Source: a bacterium
GTDB lineage: Bacteria > Electryoneota > RPQS01
Direction: 5' to 3'
NCBI GenBank assembly: GCA_036504735.1
Contig: DASXUQ010000005.1
Coordinates: 899,377 to 963,376, forward strand
DNA length: 64,000 nucleotides
Under the pieces are notes generated by a model. That model searched no databases and was not told where the DNA came from. It saw only the letters and a list, made by a program, of their open reading frames with translations. Position 1 is the first letter of the stretch, and each line of letters opens with the position of its first letter. The translations under genes and the position numbers were made by a program. Positions 44,741-52,615 of this stretch are shown here, in pieces.

Positions 44741-46510
44741 TTACAGATTGTGCTGATCGAGCAGGGCCACAAAGTCGTCCGCTGACTTGAACCCGGTAAA
44801 CCGCGTGATTTCCTCGCCGGACGGACTGAACAACATCACCGTCGGCATGCCGGTGATCTTATATTTCTTCTTCATATCTTCCACCCATGCGTTCTGCTTG
44901 GTAAAGTCCAGTTTGAGCCGCACAAAACTGCCCGTGCGCTGAATCACGTTGGGCACCACGTAGGTCTTTTCGTCCAGCTCTTTGCAGGCCACGCACCAGT
45001 CGGCGTAAACGTCCACCAGCAGCGGCTTGCTCTGATCCTTCGCCGTCGTCCACGCTTCCGGCTCCCTGTTCACCAGCCACGCCACTTCCTGCTTATCGGC
45101 CACCGCCGCCATGTTTCCGGCGGGACCTATCGCCTTGAAGAGGAAAATCGCGCCGACCAGAAACACCATCAGCGCCACCGCTTTGCCCAGCCGCCGCGCT
45201 CCGCTGGGATACTCCCCAAGCGAATCGAACGCGCCGACAAACACCGACATCGTAATCAACAGCACCGCCCACGCGCCGGTCTTGAAGGGCTCGGGAATCG
45301 CCAGGCGCAGCATGTACAGTGCGCCGAACAACATGATCCAGCCGAAACCCTTCTTCACATTGTCCATCCACGCGCCGGCCTTCGGCAGCGCCTGAATCGC
45401 TCCGGAAAACGTGCCGATCACCAAAAACAGCACGCCCAATCCCAGCGAGAATACGAACAGCAGCGACCAGCCGAACAGCAGATTGCCGTTGCGCGAAACC
45501 CACGCCAACAGCGCCACAATCACCGGGCCGACGCACGGCGCCATCACCAGTCCCGACACCATGCCCAGCACCAGCGGCGCGAACAGTCCGCGCTTGGGGC
45601 CTCCCCCCTGCATCTTCGACTGCAATGAGGACGGCAGCGCGATTTCAAACGCGCCCAGCATGCTGACACCCATGATCGCAAAGATCGCCGCCACCGTAAA
45701 GGTCACAATCGGCGAACCCGAAATCGAACCGAACAGCGTGCCCGTCGCCGCGGAGATCAGCCCCAGTGAACTGTAGATCACCGCAATGCCCAGCACATAG
45801 ATAAACGACAGCCACAGGCCGTGCAATTTGCCCCGGCTCGCCCCGCCGATGTAGCCGATGGTAATCGGAATCACCGGATAGACGCACGGCGTAAAGCTCG
45901 CCAGAATTCCACCGACAAACACCAGCAGAAACGCCAGCCACGATCCCTTGTTCAGCGCCGCAATCAGCCGCGCTTCCAGAGTCGTTCCGCCGGTATCTTC
46001 TGCCGGAGCCGCCTGCGGCGAGAACACATCTGCATTCGCCGCCGTGACCGCGGTGCCCTGCGGCACAATCGTCGCCGTCACCTCCAGGTCCCGGTCCATC
46101 GGCAGGAAGCATACCTCCTGCCCGAACTCCTGGCACATCTGGTAACCGATGTGAATCGGCCACGCATACTGCCCCGCTTTGGCGTCGCCGGCCGCTTTCA
46201 CCGGCACCCGCACTACCACCTTGCCCTGATAAACCCGGTCGCCTTTGTATTTGGTCCCCGCCGGAAACTGCGCGCTATCGAAGGTCAGCCCCAGCGTGTC
46301 ATGGGTCTCAACAAGAAACAGGCCGTTATCCACGTCGGTAATGTGATGCCCCTTGGGCACGTCAAACACCACCGCCAGCACGGCGCTGCCGCCGGCGGAA
46401 ATTCCCGACTGGTTCCACACGGCCTTCACAGGTACAGGCGGCCCTTCCTGGGCGAATACCGCCGCGCAGGCGGCCAGCAGAATCGCCATCAGCAAAGCGT
46501 AGCTCTTCAA
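44741..46510 (-). CDS. dsbD: Thiol:disulfide interchange protein DsbD
   Basis: 589 aa from TTG 46510 with GGAG 8 nt upstream. It passes electrons from cytoplasmic thioredoxin to periplasmic thiols. Signal segment ALLMAILLAACAAVFAQ, then a periplasmic alpha domain (to about 185) with the cysteine pair in CQEFGQEVCFLP. Eight membrane helices follow, with FTPCVYPVIP and VMAPCVGPVIV cysteines, and a C-terminal thioredoxin domain has DVYADWCVACKELDE. All redox cysteines expected for DsbD are present. Thioredoxin follows and the OsmC gene diverges 55 nt away. Confidence 0.94.
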   Translation of the reverse strand: MKSYALLMAILLAACAAVFAQEGPPVPVKAVWNQSGISAGGSAVLAVVFDVPKGHHITDVDNGLFLVETHDTLGLTFDSAQFPAGTKYKGDRVYQGKVVVRVPVKAAGDAKAGQYAWPIHIGYQMCQEFGQEVCFLPMDRDLEVTATIVPQGTAVTAANADVFSPQAAPAEDTGGTTLEARLIAALNKGSWLAFLLVFVGGILASFTPCVYPVIPITIGYIGGASRGKLHGLWLSFIYVLGIAVIYSSLGLISAATGTLFGSISGSPIVTFTVAAIFAIMGVSMLGAFEIALPSSLQSKMQGGGPKRGLFAPLVLGMVSGLVMAPCVGPVIVALLAWVSRNGNLLFGWSLLFVFSLGLGVLFLVIGTFSGAIQALPKAGAWMDNVKKGFGWIMLFGALYMLRLAIPEPFKTGAWAVLLITMSVFVGAFDSLGEYPSGARRLGKAVALMVFLVGAIFLFKAIGPAGNMAAVADKQEVAWLVNREPEAWTTAKDQSKPLLVDVYADWCVACKELDEKTYVVPNVIQRTGSFVRLKLDFTKQNAWVEDMKKKYKITGMPTVMLFSPSGEEITRFTGFKSADDFVALLDQHNL

Positions 46511-46565
46511 AACTCTACTCCGTATTTTCCCACTGTAGTACACAGGAAACCAGATTGAGGTTCCC

Positions 46566-47033
46566 TTGAAAGTATGCATCAGACACGTTGACGGTCACGC
46601 CTTCGTGGCCAAATCCGATTCCAATCATTGGGTAGCCTTCGACACCGGCGTTGCCAGTGGAGGCGGAGGCGGCGCCAATGATCCTTTTCAACTTTTCATC
46701 ATCGCCTGCGGCGGCTGCGTCTCGATTGACGTCGTGGACATTCTGAAAAAAAGCCGCAAGGACTTTACACTTTACGAACTCGATGTCGAAGTCACGCGGG
46801 CGGATCACCCTCCCAAAATCGCGAAATCTCTTTGCTTCCACGCGCGTATAACTGGAGATGAGATCACCGAAGAACTCGTCCGCCGCGCACTTGTGCTCTC
46901 GCTCACCAAATACTGCTCGGTTTCCCTTTCGATTGACCGCTCCATTCCCTTCACAGCGCGAGTAACCCTCAACGGCCACCGTGGCGAAACCTTCGACATC
47001 CCCCGCGATCCAGCTCTCTACGACCGCGACTGA
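46566..47033 (+). CDS. OsmC family protein
   Basis: 155 aa from TTG with GAGG 5 nt upstream. OsmC/Ohr-like fold; in relatives this reduces peroxides through two cysteines. Here the active-site-type Cys are in IIACGGCVSIDVVD and LTKYCSVSLSID. N-terminal GGGGGANDPFQLF is also typical. OsmC rather than Ohr is favoured by the IIACGGC context. It diverges from dsbD with a 55-nt shared control region, so a joint thiol stress response is plausible. Confidence 0.87.
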   Translation: MKVCIRHVDGHAFVAKSDSNHWVAFDTGVASGGGGGANDPFQLFIIACGGCVSIDVVDILKKSRKDFTLYELDVEVTRADHPPKIAKSLCFHARITGDEITEELVRRALVLSLTKYCSVSLSIDRSIPFTARVTLNGHRGETFDIPRDPALYDRD

Positions 47034-47066
47034 TGAATGTGGCTGCGCCATCCACCGCAAAATCTT

Positions 47067-47128
47067 GTAGGGGCGGGTTAAGCGGACAGATGCTACATGT
47101 TAGAGAATGCAACATGCGCAACCCGCCC
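47067..47128. repeat. GTAGGGGC-led palindrome 2 (tandem unit 1)
   Basis: Arms GGGCGGGTT (47071-47079) and AACCCGCCC (47120-47128) enclose a 40-nt middle. The second unit at 47156-47216 repeats both arms and much of the middle (AGAGAATGC). Confidence 0.75.
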
Positions 47129-47155
47129 GTTGTGATCCCTGCGTGTACACCCCGT

Positions 47156-47216
47156 GTAGGGGCGGGTTAAGCAGAAGATGCCACACCTCAGAGAATGCCT
47201 CACGCGCAACCCGCCC
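47156..47216. repeat. GTAGGGGC-led palindrome 3 (tandem unit 2)
   Basis: Second copy of the 47067 unit, 89 bases downstream, with the same GGGCGGGTT/AACCCGCCC arms and a diverged middle. The pair occupies the 276-nt space between OsmC and SprT. Confidence 0.75.
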
Positions 47217-47286
47217 GTTATGATCCCGGCAATCGCCAAGACGGGAGGGTTGCGGAAGACCTTAACCCTCCCCTACGCCCGGTATT

Positions 47287-47312
47287 CTTTCAGCCTTTCA
47301 GCCTTTTCTTCA
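47287..47312 (+). repeat. Purine/pyrimidine octamer repeat element F
   Basis: On the minus strand it starts at the TGA stop of the SprT-like gene (TTGAAGAAAAGG) and carries GGCTGAAA units. Same unit and edge as element E. Confidence 0.75.
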
Positions 47313-47858
47313 AGGGCACATCAGCTCAAGGTATTTCAGAAACTGACTGTCCGTGGTTTTCTGTTTTTTTGCCGGACGGCCTCTCATCGGCCAATTCTGT
47401 CCCAGCCACGTGTCCACGTCGGCATAACCGGGGAAAGCCTTCTCCGAGCGACGGAATTCCGGAGTGTGGAAACGCCGCGTGCCGTTCTTCGCCTCGGAGA
47501 AGCCATACAGCAGATGCAGCATCTCATGATGCATGACTTGTGCAATCACCATATCCGGAACGCGGGCGTCGTCCAGCGCACAGTTCAGCGTGATCACACG
47601 CCGTTTGACATCGCACAACCCCAGTGTCACCCGCCAGCGATTCCGTGACCAGCGCAGCACACACGGTGCGATACCGTTCCGGAATGCCGTGCGATTGATC
47701 ACAGTGAAGAACTTTTCCATATCATAAACATCACCTTGCGGCTGGTGGCGGGGGCCGCGAGGGCGCACCACAGGCTCGGCAGAAGGCGGCGGGGGAGGAG
47801 GGGGAACAGCGAAGAGGTCGAGCTGCTCAAGCAGTAAAACGGTAGGGGAACGGCTCAT
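47310..47858 (-). CDS. SprT-like zinc metallopeptidase domain protein
   Basis: 182 aa. The zinc motif HHEMLHLLYG is followed by a third ligand region KNGTRRFHTPEFRR, the arrangement of SprT/YgjP-like proteins. A Pro-rich N-terminus (residues about 15-35, with eight consecutive prolines) precedes the domain. RNRWRVTLGLCDVKRRVITL supplies the beta strands. Relatives of SprT act on DNA-protein crosslinks in eukaryotes; the bacterial role is unknown. Diverges from citrate synthase. Confidence 0.83.
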   Translation of the reverse strand: MSRSPTVLLLEQLDLFAVPPPPPPPSAEPVVRPRGPRHQPQGDVYDMEKFFTVINRTAFRNGIAPCVLRWSRNRWRVTLGLCDVKRRVITLNCALDDARVPDMVIAQVMHHEMLHLLYGFSEAKNGTRRFHTPEFRRSEKAFPGYADVDTWLGQNWPMRGRPAKKQKTTDSQFLKYLELMCP

Positions 47859-47882
47859 CGATTATCAATTTACGCAATTGAG

Positions 47883-47911
47883 TTGACTTTGTCAGCCCAA
47901 AATGCGATATT
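47883..47911 (+). promoter_or_regulatory. Sigma70-type promoter for citrate synthase
   Basis: TTGACT (47883-47888), a 17-nt spacer and GATATT (47906-47911) on the plus strand, about 85 nt before the citrate synthase start. It lies in the short divergent gap with the SprT-like gene. Confidence 0.6.
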
Positions 47912-47996
47912 CTGAACAAAGTTGTCCACTGGAAATTACACCCGTGGGCGGTGCAGATCACTCTGCAATTTAAAGAAATTCAAAAGGATGATAGTC

Positions 47997-49295
47997 ATGT
48001 CACTGCTTGTTGAAAAACTGCGCACCACTGTGCCCGAGTACAGAAATGCGTTGAAAGACTTTCAGAAAGCGAACGGCGACGTTGTCATTTCTCAAGTCTC
48101 GGTCGGTGCCCTGCTCGGCGGTCAACGCGGAGTTCTGGGTCTGCTTTGCGATACCTCTCTGGTACCGCCGGACAAGGGCCTCATTATCCGCGGCATCCCC
48201 CTCATGGATCTCGTGGAAAAATCGCCCGAAGAAACCCTCTGGCTGCTGCTGACCGGCGATCTGCCGACGAAGGCCGAAGTCAAGGACCTGCAGGCGGATC
48301 TTGCCAAGCGTAACAAGGTCCCCGGCTATGTGTGGAAGATGCTGGATGCCTTCCCCAAGGACAGCCATCCGATGGCCGTGTTCAACACCCTGATTCTTGC
48401 GATGGAGCGCGATTCGATTTTCCGCAAGCGCTACGACGAAGGCATGAAGAAGGACGTATACTGGGAAGCCGCGCTCGAAGATTCCCTCGACATTATCGCC
48501 CGCATCGGCACCATCGGCGCGGCAGTCTATCGCTGGAAGTATGATCTCGGTCCGCGTATCGAGCCGAATGCCGATCTGGATTGGGCCGGCAACTACGCGT
48601 ACATGATGGGCACCAAGGATCCCGACGGCAGCTTTGCGGACCTTATGCGTCTGTACATGGTGCTGCACAGTGATCATGAAGGCGGCAACGTCTCCGCGCA
48701 CACCTCGCATTGCGTCGCGTCCGCGCTGTCCGATCCGTACTATGCCATCAGCGCCGGTCTCAACGGTCTGGCCGGCCCGCTGCATGGTCTGGCCAATCAG
48801 GAATGCCTCGCGTGGCTCGAAGCCACTCTGAAGCAGTTCGGCGGCAATCCGTCGGATGAAGAACTCGACAAGTTCGCGCGCGAAACTCTCGGCGCCGGTC
48901 GCGTGATCCCGGGCTACGGCCATGCCGTGCTGCGCATCACCGATCCCCGGTTTGTGGCCTTCCGCGCCTTCGGCGAGAAGCACATTCCGAATTCGCCGGT
49001 CTTCAAGCTGGCCTGCCAGGTCTACGACGTCGTGCCGAAGATCCTGCAAACCATCCAGAAGATCAAAGATCCATGGCCAAACGTGGATGCCATGTCGGGC
49101 AGCTTGATTCACAGCTACGGCGTGACGCAGGCGCAGTATTACACCGTGATGTTCGGCGTCTCCCGCGCGCTCGGCATGTGTGCCCAGCTCGTGATGAGCC
49201 GCGCGTGGGGCGAGCCCATTGAACGTCCCAAGTCCATCACCTTCGAAGATCTCAAGGCCATCGTCGCCAAGAAGTCGGCCGCCGTCCCGGCGTAG
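47997..49295 (+). CDS. gltA: Citrate synthase, mitochondrial (eukaryote-like) type
   Basis: 432 aa from ATG 47997, AAAGGATG upstream. Condenses oxaloacetate with acetyl-CoA. The sequence follows the mitochondrial and Geobacter-type subgroup: GALLGGQRGVLGLLCDTS, HSDHEGGNVSAHTSH, LAGPLHGLANQE and the characteristic PGYGHAVLRITDPRF. KDPWPNVDAMSGSLI and FGVSRALGMCAQLVMSRAWG follow. Catalytic His residues lie in the HSDHEGG and PGYGHAV loops, Asp in NVDAMSG. The NADH-sensitive hexameric GltA group lacks this tail. It stands alone, with a promoter before and a terminator after. Confidence 0.95.
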   Translation: MSLLVEKLRTTVPEYRNALKDFQKANGDVVISQVSVGALLGGQRGVLGLLCDTSLVPPDKGLIIRGIPLMDLVEKSPEETLWLLLTGDLPTKAEVKDLQADLAKRNKVPGYVWKMLDAFPKDSHPMAVFNTLILAMERDSIFRKRYDEGMKKDVYWEAALEDSLDIIARIGTIGAAVYRWKYDLGPRIEPNADLDWAGNYAYMMGTKDPDGSFADLMRLYMVLHSDHEGGNVSAHTSHCVASALSDPYYAISAGLNGLAGPLHGLANQECLAWLEATLKQFGGNPSDEELDKFARETLGAGRVIPGYGHAVLRITDPRFVAFRAFGEKHIPNSPVFKLACQVYDVVPKILQTIQKIKDPWPNVDAMSGSLIHSYGVTQAQYYTVMFGVSRALGMCAQLVMSRAWGEPIERPKSITFEDLKAIVAKKSAAVPA

Positions 49296-49319
49296 TCGCT
49301 TTCAAAGATCGTTCGTTTC

Positions 49320-49352
49320 GAAAGCCCGTTCCGCAAGGAGCGGGCTTTCTCT
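49320..49352 (+). terminator. Intrinsic terminator after citrate synthase
   Basis: 13-bp stem (49320-49332 with 49337-49349) capped by a GCAA tetraloop, 24 nt after the stop codon; the T-tract is short (TCTTC). Confidence 0.8.
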
Positions 49353-49388
49353 TCGCCCCAATGTGTCGTCCCGACTGCATCCCACCCC

Positions 49389-49446
49389 TGCCGAGCCGGG
49401 TTGAGCCGGATCACGCACTGGCCGCACCCACAAACACAACCCGGCC
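49389..49446. repeat. GGGTTG...CAACCC dispersed element, copy 1
   Basis: About 58 bp with end arms GCCGGGTTG and CAACCCGGC. A second copy lies in inverse orientation at 52063-52119, sharing TGCCGAGC, GGGTTGAGCCG and AACACAACCCGG while the middle has diverged. Confidence 0.7.
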
Positions 49447-49540
49447 GAAACATACCCGTTCCCGAATCTTCCTCACATTCCCTCCGCTTCAGCGGGGGCA
49501 AGGGGGTTGCGCTCACGAGGGAACTAAGGGATGCATCTTC

Positions 49541-50128
49541 CTACCCCGCCAACCCCGCCAAAACCTCTTCCGCACTCCGCACCCGTCCGATCCTCGGAAA
49601 AATATTCTGAATCGCAAACGTGTGCATTTCCGCGCTGAAGGAGGCCATGCCGTCTTCGACATAAATCTGCTGATAGCCATGCTCGAAGGCGCTGCGTCCC
49701 GTAGACTCCACACCCATGTTCGTCGCAATGCCGCCCAGCACCACGGTGACAATCCCCCGCCGCCGCAGTTGCAGATCCAGATCGGTTCCGTAAAACGCGC
49801 CCCACTGCCGCTTAATGATGACCAGATCACCCTTGCGCGGTTTGATCTCCGGAACAAAGTCACTCCAATCCGGCGGCAGCACCGCGGGAATGGTCTGCGG
49901 CATGTCCGAGAGCGGCACCAGCCTGTCGCCGTAGTCCCCGGAGAAGACCACATGCACCAGCACCACCGTCCCGCCCCGCTTGCGAAATTCATCGGCCAAC
50001 CGCGCGCAATTCTTCACCACCGTCTCCGCCGCATGCGGCGCCGTCGTCCGGCTGGCAATCCCCTTCTGCAAATCAATCACCACCAGTGCCGTGGTCTTTG
50101 GATCAAGAACAAGCTCAGTAGCCGCCAT
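49541..50128 (-). CDS. Isochorismatase-fold protein, YecD-like, catalytic Cys replaced
   Basis: 195 aa from ATG 50128 with GGAGGG 5 nt upstream. It is close in motif order to E. coli YecD: TTALVVIDLQKGI (active-site Asp), IIKRQWGAFYGTDLDLQLRR (Lys) and IATNMGVESTGRSAFEHGY. The cysteine nucleophile expected in the last motif (usually TNxCVE) is Gly, as in YecD, so classical cysteine-hydrolase chemistry is not expected. The function of YecD proteins is unknown. The spacer before it is filled with palindromes. Confidence 0.85.
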   Translation of the reverse strand: MAATELVLDPKTTALVVIDLQKGIASRTTAPHAAETVVKNCARLADEFRKRGGTVVLVHVVFSGDYGDRLVPLSDMPQTIPAVLPPDWSDFVPEIKPRKGDLVIIKRQWGAFYGTDLDLQLRRRGIVTVVLGGIATNMGVESTGRSAFEHGYQQIYVEDGMASFSAEMHTFAIQNIFPRIGRVRSAEEVLAGLAG

Positions 50129-50141
50129 GATTACCCTCCGT

Positions 50142-50244
50142 GTAGGGGCCAATTGCCTCGCCCGCCATGCATATGTCGTGGACACGATCGTAGGGGCTCA
50201 CAGCAGTGCGCCGCCGGATGTAGGGGCCGGTCTAAGACCGGCCC
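50142..50244. repeat. Cluster of three GTAGGGGC elements
   Basis: GTAGGGGC occurs at 50142, 50190 and 50220 within 80 nt. The third starts a clean hairpin GGGCCGGTC/GACCGGCCC (50224-50232 with 50236-50244, loop TAA); the first two have weaker inverted parts. The cluster lies upstream of the YecD-like gene. Confidence 0.65.
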
Positions 50245-50256
50245 GCCTAACTATTA

Positions 50257-50288
50257 CTACTCCACACCCTCCGGGTGTGGGCGAAAAA
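50257..50288. repeat. CCACACCC hairpin repeat, copy 1
   Basis: 32-nt word with inner inverted repeat CCACACCC/GGGTGTGG and a GCGAAAAA end. A near-identical copy is at 51167-51198, so the two copies flank the lipoprotein gene at 50373. Confidence 0.7.
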
Positions 50289-50372
50289 TAGAATTCCTAA
50301 GGCGCTTTACCCTCAAGGCCGTACTTCCCGTCTTGCGGCCTGAGGACCAGACTGCGTCGCCTGATAGATGGT

Positions 50373-50966
50373 CTACCTTGGCCGTTTGGTAATCATCGCG
50401 CGGTAACGGCTCATCATAGTTGATTCACCATCAAATGCGATAGTGTTCACATTATCGGCTGCCAAACCCGCAGCAGGCTGCGTCCAATCCGCGCTTCCCG
50501 CCTGAGCCCACGGATTGCTTCCGCCGTTGTAGGTATCCTGCCAGCCCCAACCAAACTGTGAGGAGAAATGGCCAATCATGAAGTAGTAGCTCGCAAGGGT
50601 GTCTGTCATCACATCGTGGGTGAACGGCGCAGGCAAATGCATGTACCGTTCGTTCCAGGGTAACAATCGATACTGAGCAAACTCGCCATGAAAGACCTGT
50701 CGTCCCCCATTTCGAATCGAATCTGAGGCAATAAGATACTCTGCATACAGGTAGGCATGCACATCTAAATGATTCGGCGTGTCACGCGGGCCGGCATACG
50801 CAACAGCCGAATCCGGTATGATATACAGGGTGTCGTTGTACACGTACTGTAACCCTGCCGGCAGCGGTTCCTCATTACTGTTATCACTGTCATCTTTCTT
50901 GCAAGATGTGGACAGGAGAGCCGCAACAAAAAGCGCCATGACACTTACGGAGATGACCTTGACCAT
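50373..50966 (-). CDS. Lipoprotein, hypothetical
   Basis: 197 aa with a lipoprotein signal (ALFVAALLSTSC, lipid-modified Cys22) followed by the acidic linker KKDDSDNSNEEPLP. The mature domain has aromatic-rich strands (YVYNDTLYIIPDSAVAYAG, FGWGWQDTYNGGSNPWAQAG). The phrase AQYRLLPWNE resembles [10 protein letters not shown] in the secreted protein at 24513. No family is recognised. It is bracketed by copies of the CCACACCC hairpin repeat and has repeat-rich spacers on both sides. Confidence 0.7.
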   Translation of the reverse strand: MVKVISVSVMALFVAALLSTSCKKDDSDNSNEEPLPAGLQYVYNDTLYIIPDSAVAYAGPRDTPNHLDVHAYLYAEYLIASDSIRNGGRQVFHGEFAQYRLLPWNERYMHLPAPFTHDVMTDTLASYYFMIGHFSSQFGWGWQDTYNGGSNPWAQAGSADWTQPAAGLAADNVNTIAFDGESTMMSRYRAMITKRPR

Positions 50967-51317
50967 GTGCTGACCTCAGCGTATTTGAGGGTTATCGAAG
51001 TTCTTATCTGACTCTGCCGCGCAGAGTAGATAGCAGGTAGTTGTCCGTACCAACCCGGTTCAGTCGTAGATACGGCGGTCGGCTGTCCCCCTATGGCGCG
51101 ACCTCCCACCGTTTACTTCCGGCGGCCTCCCGGTCGCCTCTTCATCGCCTTGCCCCCCTAACGACACTACTCCACACCCTCCGGGGGTGGGCGAAAAACG
51201 GATCCCCGCCAACCCGCTACCAATCCTTGTCATTCCGTTCCGTCTTCGGAACGGAATCCCAAACCTCACAGGAGTCTTCGACCAGAAGTCCGCCGTGCGG
51301 CCTGAATGGATTTCGCT
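50967..51317. other. Gene-free spacer, 351 nt
   Basis: No open frame with family support. Contains the second CCACACCC hairpin copy at 51167-51198 and a hairpin ATTCCGTTCC/GGAACGGAAT at about 51233-51258. The composition is mixed, with short direct repeats. Confidence 0.6.
51167..51198. repeat. CCACACCC hairpin repeat, copy 2
   Basis: Matches the 50257 copy at all but one base over 32 nt (GGGGG for GGGTG), including the GCGAAAAA end and the upstream ACTACT. Confidence 0.7.
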
Positions 51318-51959
51318 CTACTTTCCCGCCTTCATCTTCGCCAGTTCTTTGCGGGCCTTGGCGTCAGCCAGTGTCTTCTGGACCTTAGGATTCTGGACGA
51401 ACGTTTCGAGCGCCGCCATCTTCTCCTTCTTCGACAAGTGCATGATCCGCTCCAATTCTTCCTTGGCGACGGTGGCCCTGGGGTTCGGATCATTGATGTT
51501 CGGATATTGCGCTTGCACCTTCTCCCAGCCTTCCGGGTTGGAGTACATATCGCCGTAGAGTTTTTGGGCCAGAGAATCACGGGCGATGCCGGCGAGCGAC
51601 GAGTTCGGGTATTGCTTCAGAACCGCCTCGTAATCCTTTACGTCGAACAGCTTCTTTGCCGCCTGCTCATCGAGTTGAGCCTTGGCCTTGAGCGCCAGCG
51701 GCGTCTGACCGTAGGTCTTGATCAGGTCCTCGAACTTCCCTTCGTTGTACAACTTCTCGGCCAGCTTCTGCCTCGCCTGCTCGGCAGCCGGAGTGTCGGG
51801 ATACTGTGCCACCACTTCCTGATACTTCCCTTCCCCGAACAGCTTCTGCGCCTTTTCTTGCGGCGATGCACAACCGGCAAGCAGCCACAGCAACAGCACA
51901 ACACTCGCCGCGACGATGGATGTCAAAACTCGCCTCGGCCTCCTACCTTCTGCTCTCAC
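51318..51959 (-). CDS. Lipoprotein with TPR-like helical repeats
   Basis: 213 aa from GTG 51959, chosen because GGAGG lies 4-5 nt upstream; an ATG at 51998 has no such site. Lipobox LLWLLAGC, then helical units of about 30 residues: QKLFGEGKYQEVVAQYPDTP, AEKLYNEGKFEDLIKTYGQT, AKKLFDVKDYEAVLKQYPNS, LYGDMYSNPEGWEKVQAQYP. This resembles the TPR lipoproteins of BamD/YbgF type that bind other envelope proteins. The exact role is unknown. Lys/Ala-rich end. Confidence 0.8.
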   Translation of the reverse strand: MRAEGRRPRRVLTSIVAASVVLLLWLLAGCASPQEKAQKLFGEGKYQEVVAQYPDTPAAEQARQKLAEKLYNEGKFEDLIKTYGQTPLALKAKAQLDEQAAKKLFDVKDYEAVLKQYPNSSLAGIARDSLAQKLYGDMYSNPEGWEKVQAQYPNINDPNPRATVAKEELERIMHLSKKEKMAALETFVQNPKVQKTLADAKARKELAKMKAGK

Positions 51960-52062
51960 TGGACCTCCGTTGGATACCAAGTTCCCACAGTGCTTCATTA
52001 CCGTTCCCGCAAACGCGGCGGGGTTTTGGAGTCACAAATCCGTTCGGCGTTGCCCTTCATAA

Positions 52063-52119
52063 GACCGGGTTGTGTTCGTGGTTCGGTCACCATCTAATTC
52101 GGCTCAACCCAGCTCGGCA
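52063..52119. repeat. GGGTTG...CAACCC dispersed element, copy 2 (inverse)
   Basis: Reverse-complement relative of the element at 49389-49446; arms GCTGGGTTG and CAACCCGGT pair with one G-U. It lies just upstream of the TPR-like lipoprotein gene. Confidence 0.7.
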
Positions 52120-52482
52120 TGCTTGCAAGGGGCAATGCAATCAGCCCCTACCCACTAATGCACTGCGAATTCCCTTTCGCATCAGCCGAGGCCCATCATG
52201 CCTCCCCGCCTCATGCACCCATGTGCCATGCACCGAAACTCACAAACGGCTATCTTACAATGCACACGCAAGTTCCCTTGTGATGCGCCGCAGGCTATGA
52301 TCTTCCGCAACCGGCACATAGCACCTTCGCGCCGCTCCCCCTTGCGTTCCCCCTGTCCGCCATCGTATCTTATCCCTGCCAATTCCCGTTACAGCGTGCG
52401 CATTTCTCTTCGCACCATCACCTCAAAACACGCACACATTCCACACTATGACACCGCGCCCAAATGCTCACAAAAAACGCAC

Positions 52483-52526
52483 TTTTTCAGCGTTTCAGTC
52501 TTTCAGAATTTCAGCATTTCCCTAAG
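52483..52526 (+). repeat. Purine/pyrimidine octamer repeat element G
   Basis: Five TTTCAGxx units on the plus strand; on the minus strand GCTGAAA-type units. It is not adjacent to any gene, unlike the other copies. Confidence 0.7.
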
Positions 52527-52615
52527 GTAAGACAGTTCGTTTGGTCACAAATATATTTTCCGTTAAGAAGACATTTACACAAGGCCGTTGCCCCTGCGGC
52601 TGAAGGAAGCGTCTT

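Noticed and set aside
52198-52530. 110-codon plus-strand frame in the 52-kb spacer
   Set aside because: No recognisable domain or ribosome site, and it runs into repeat element G.
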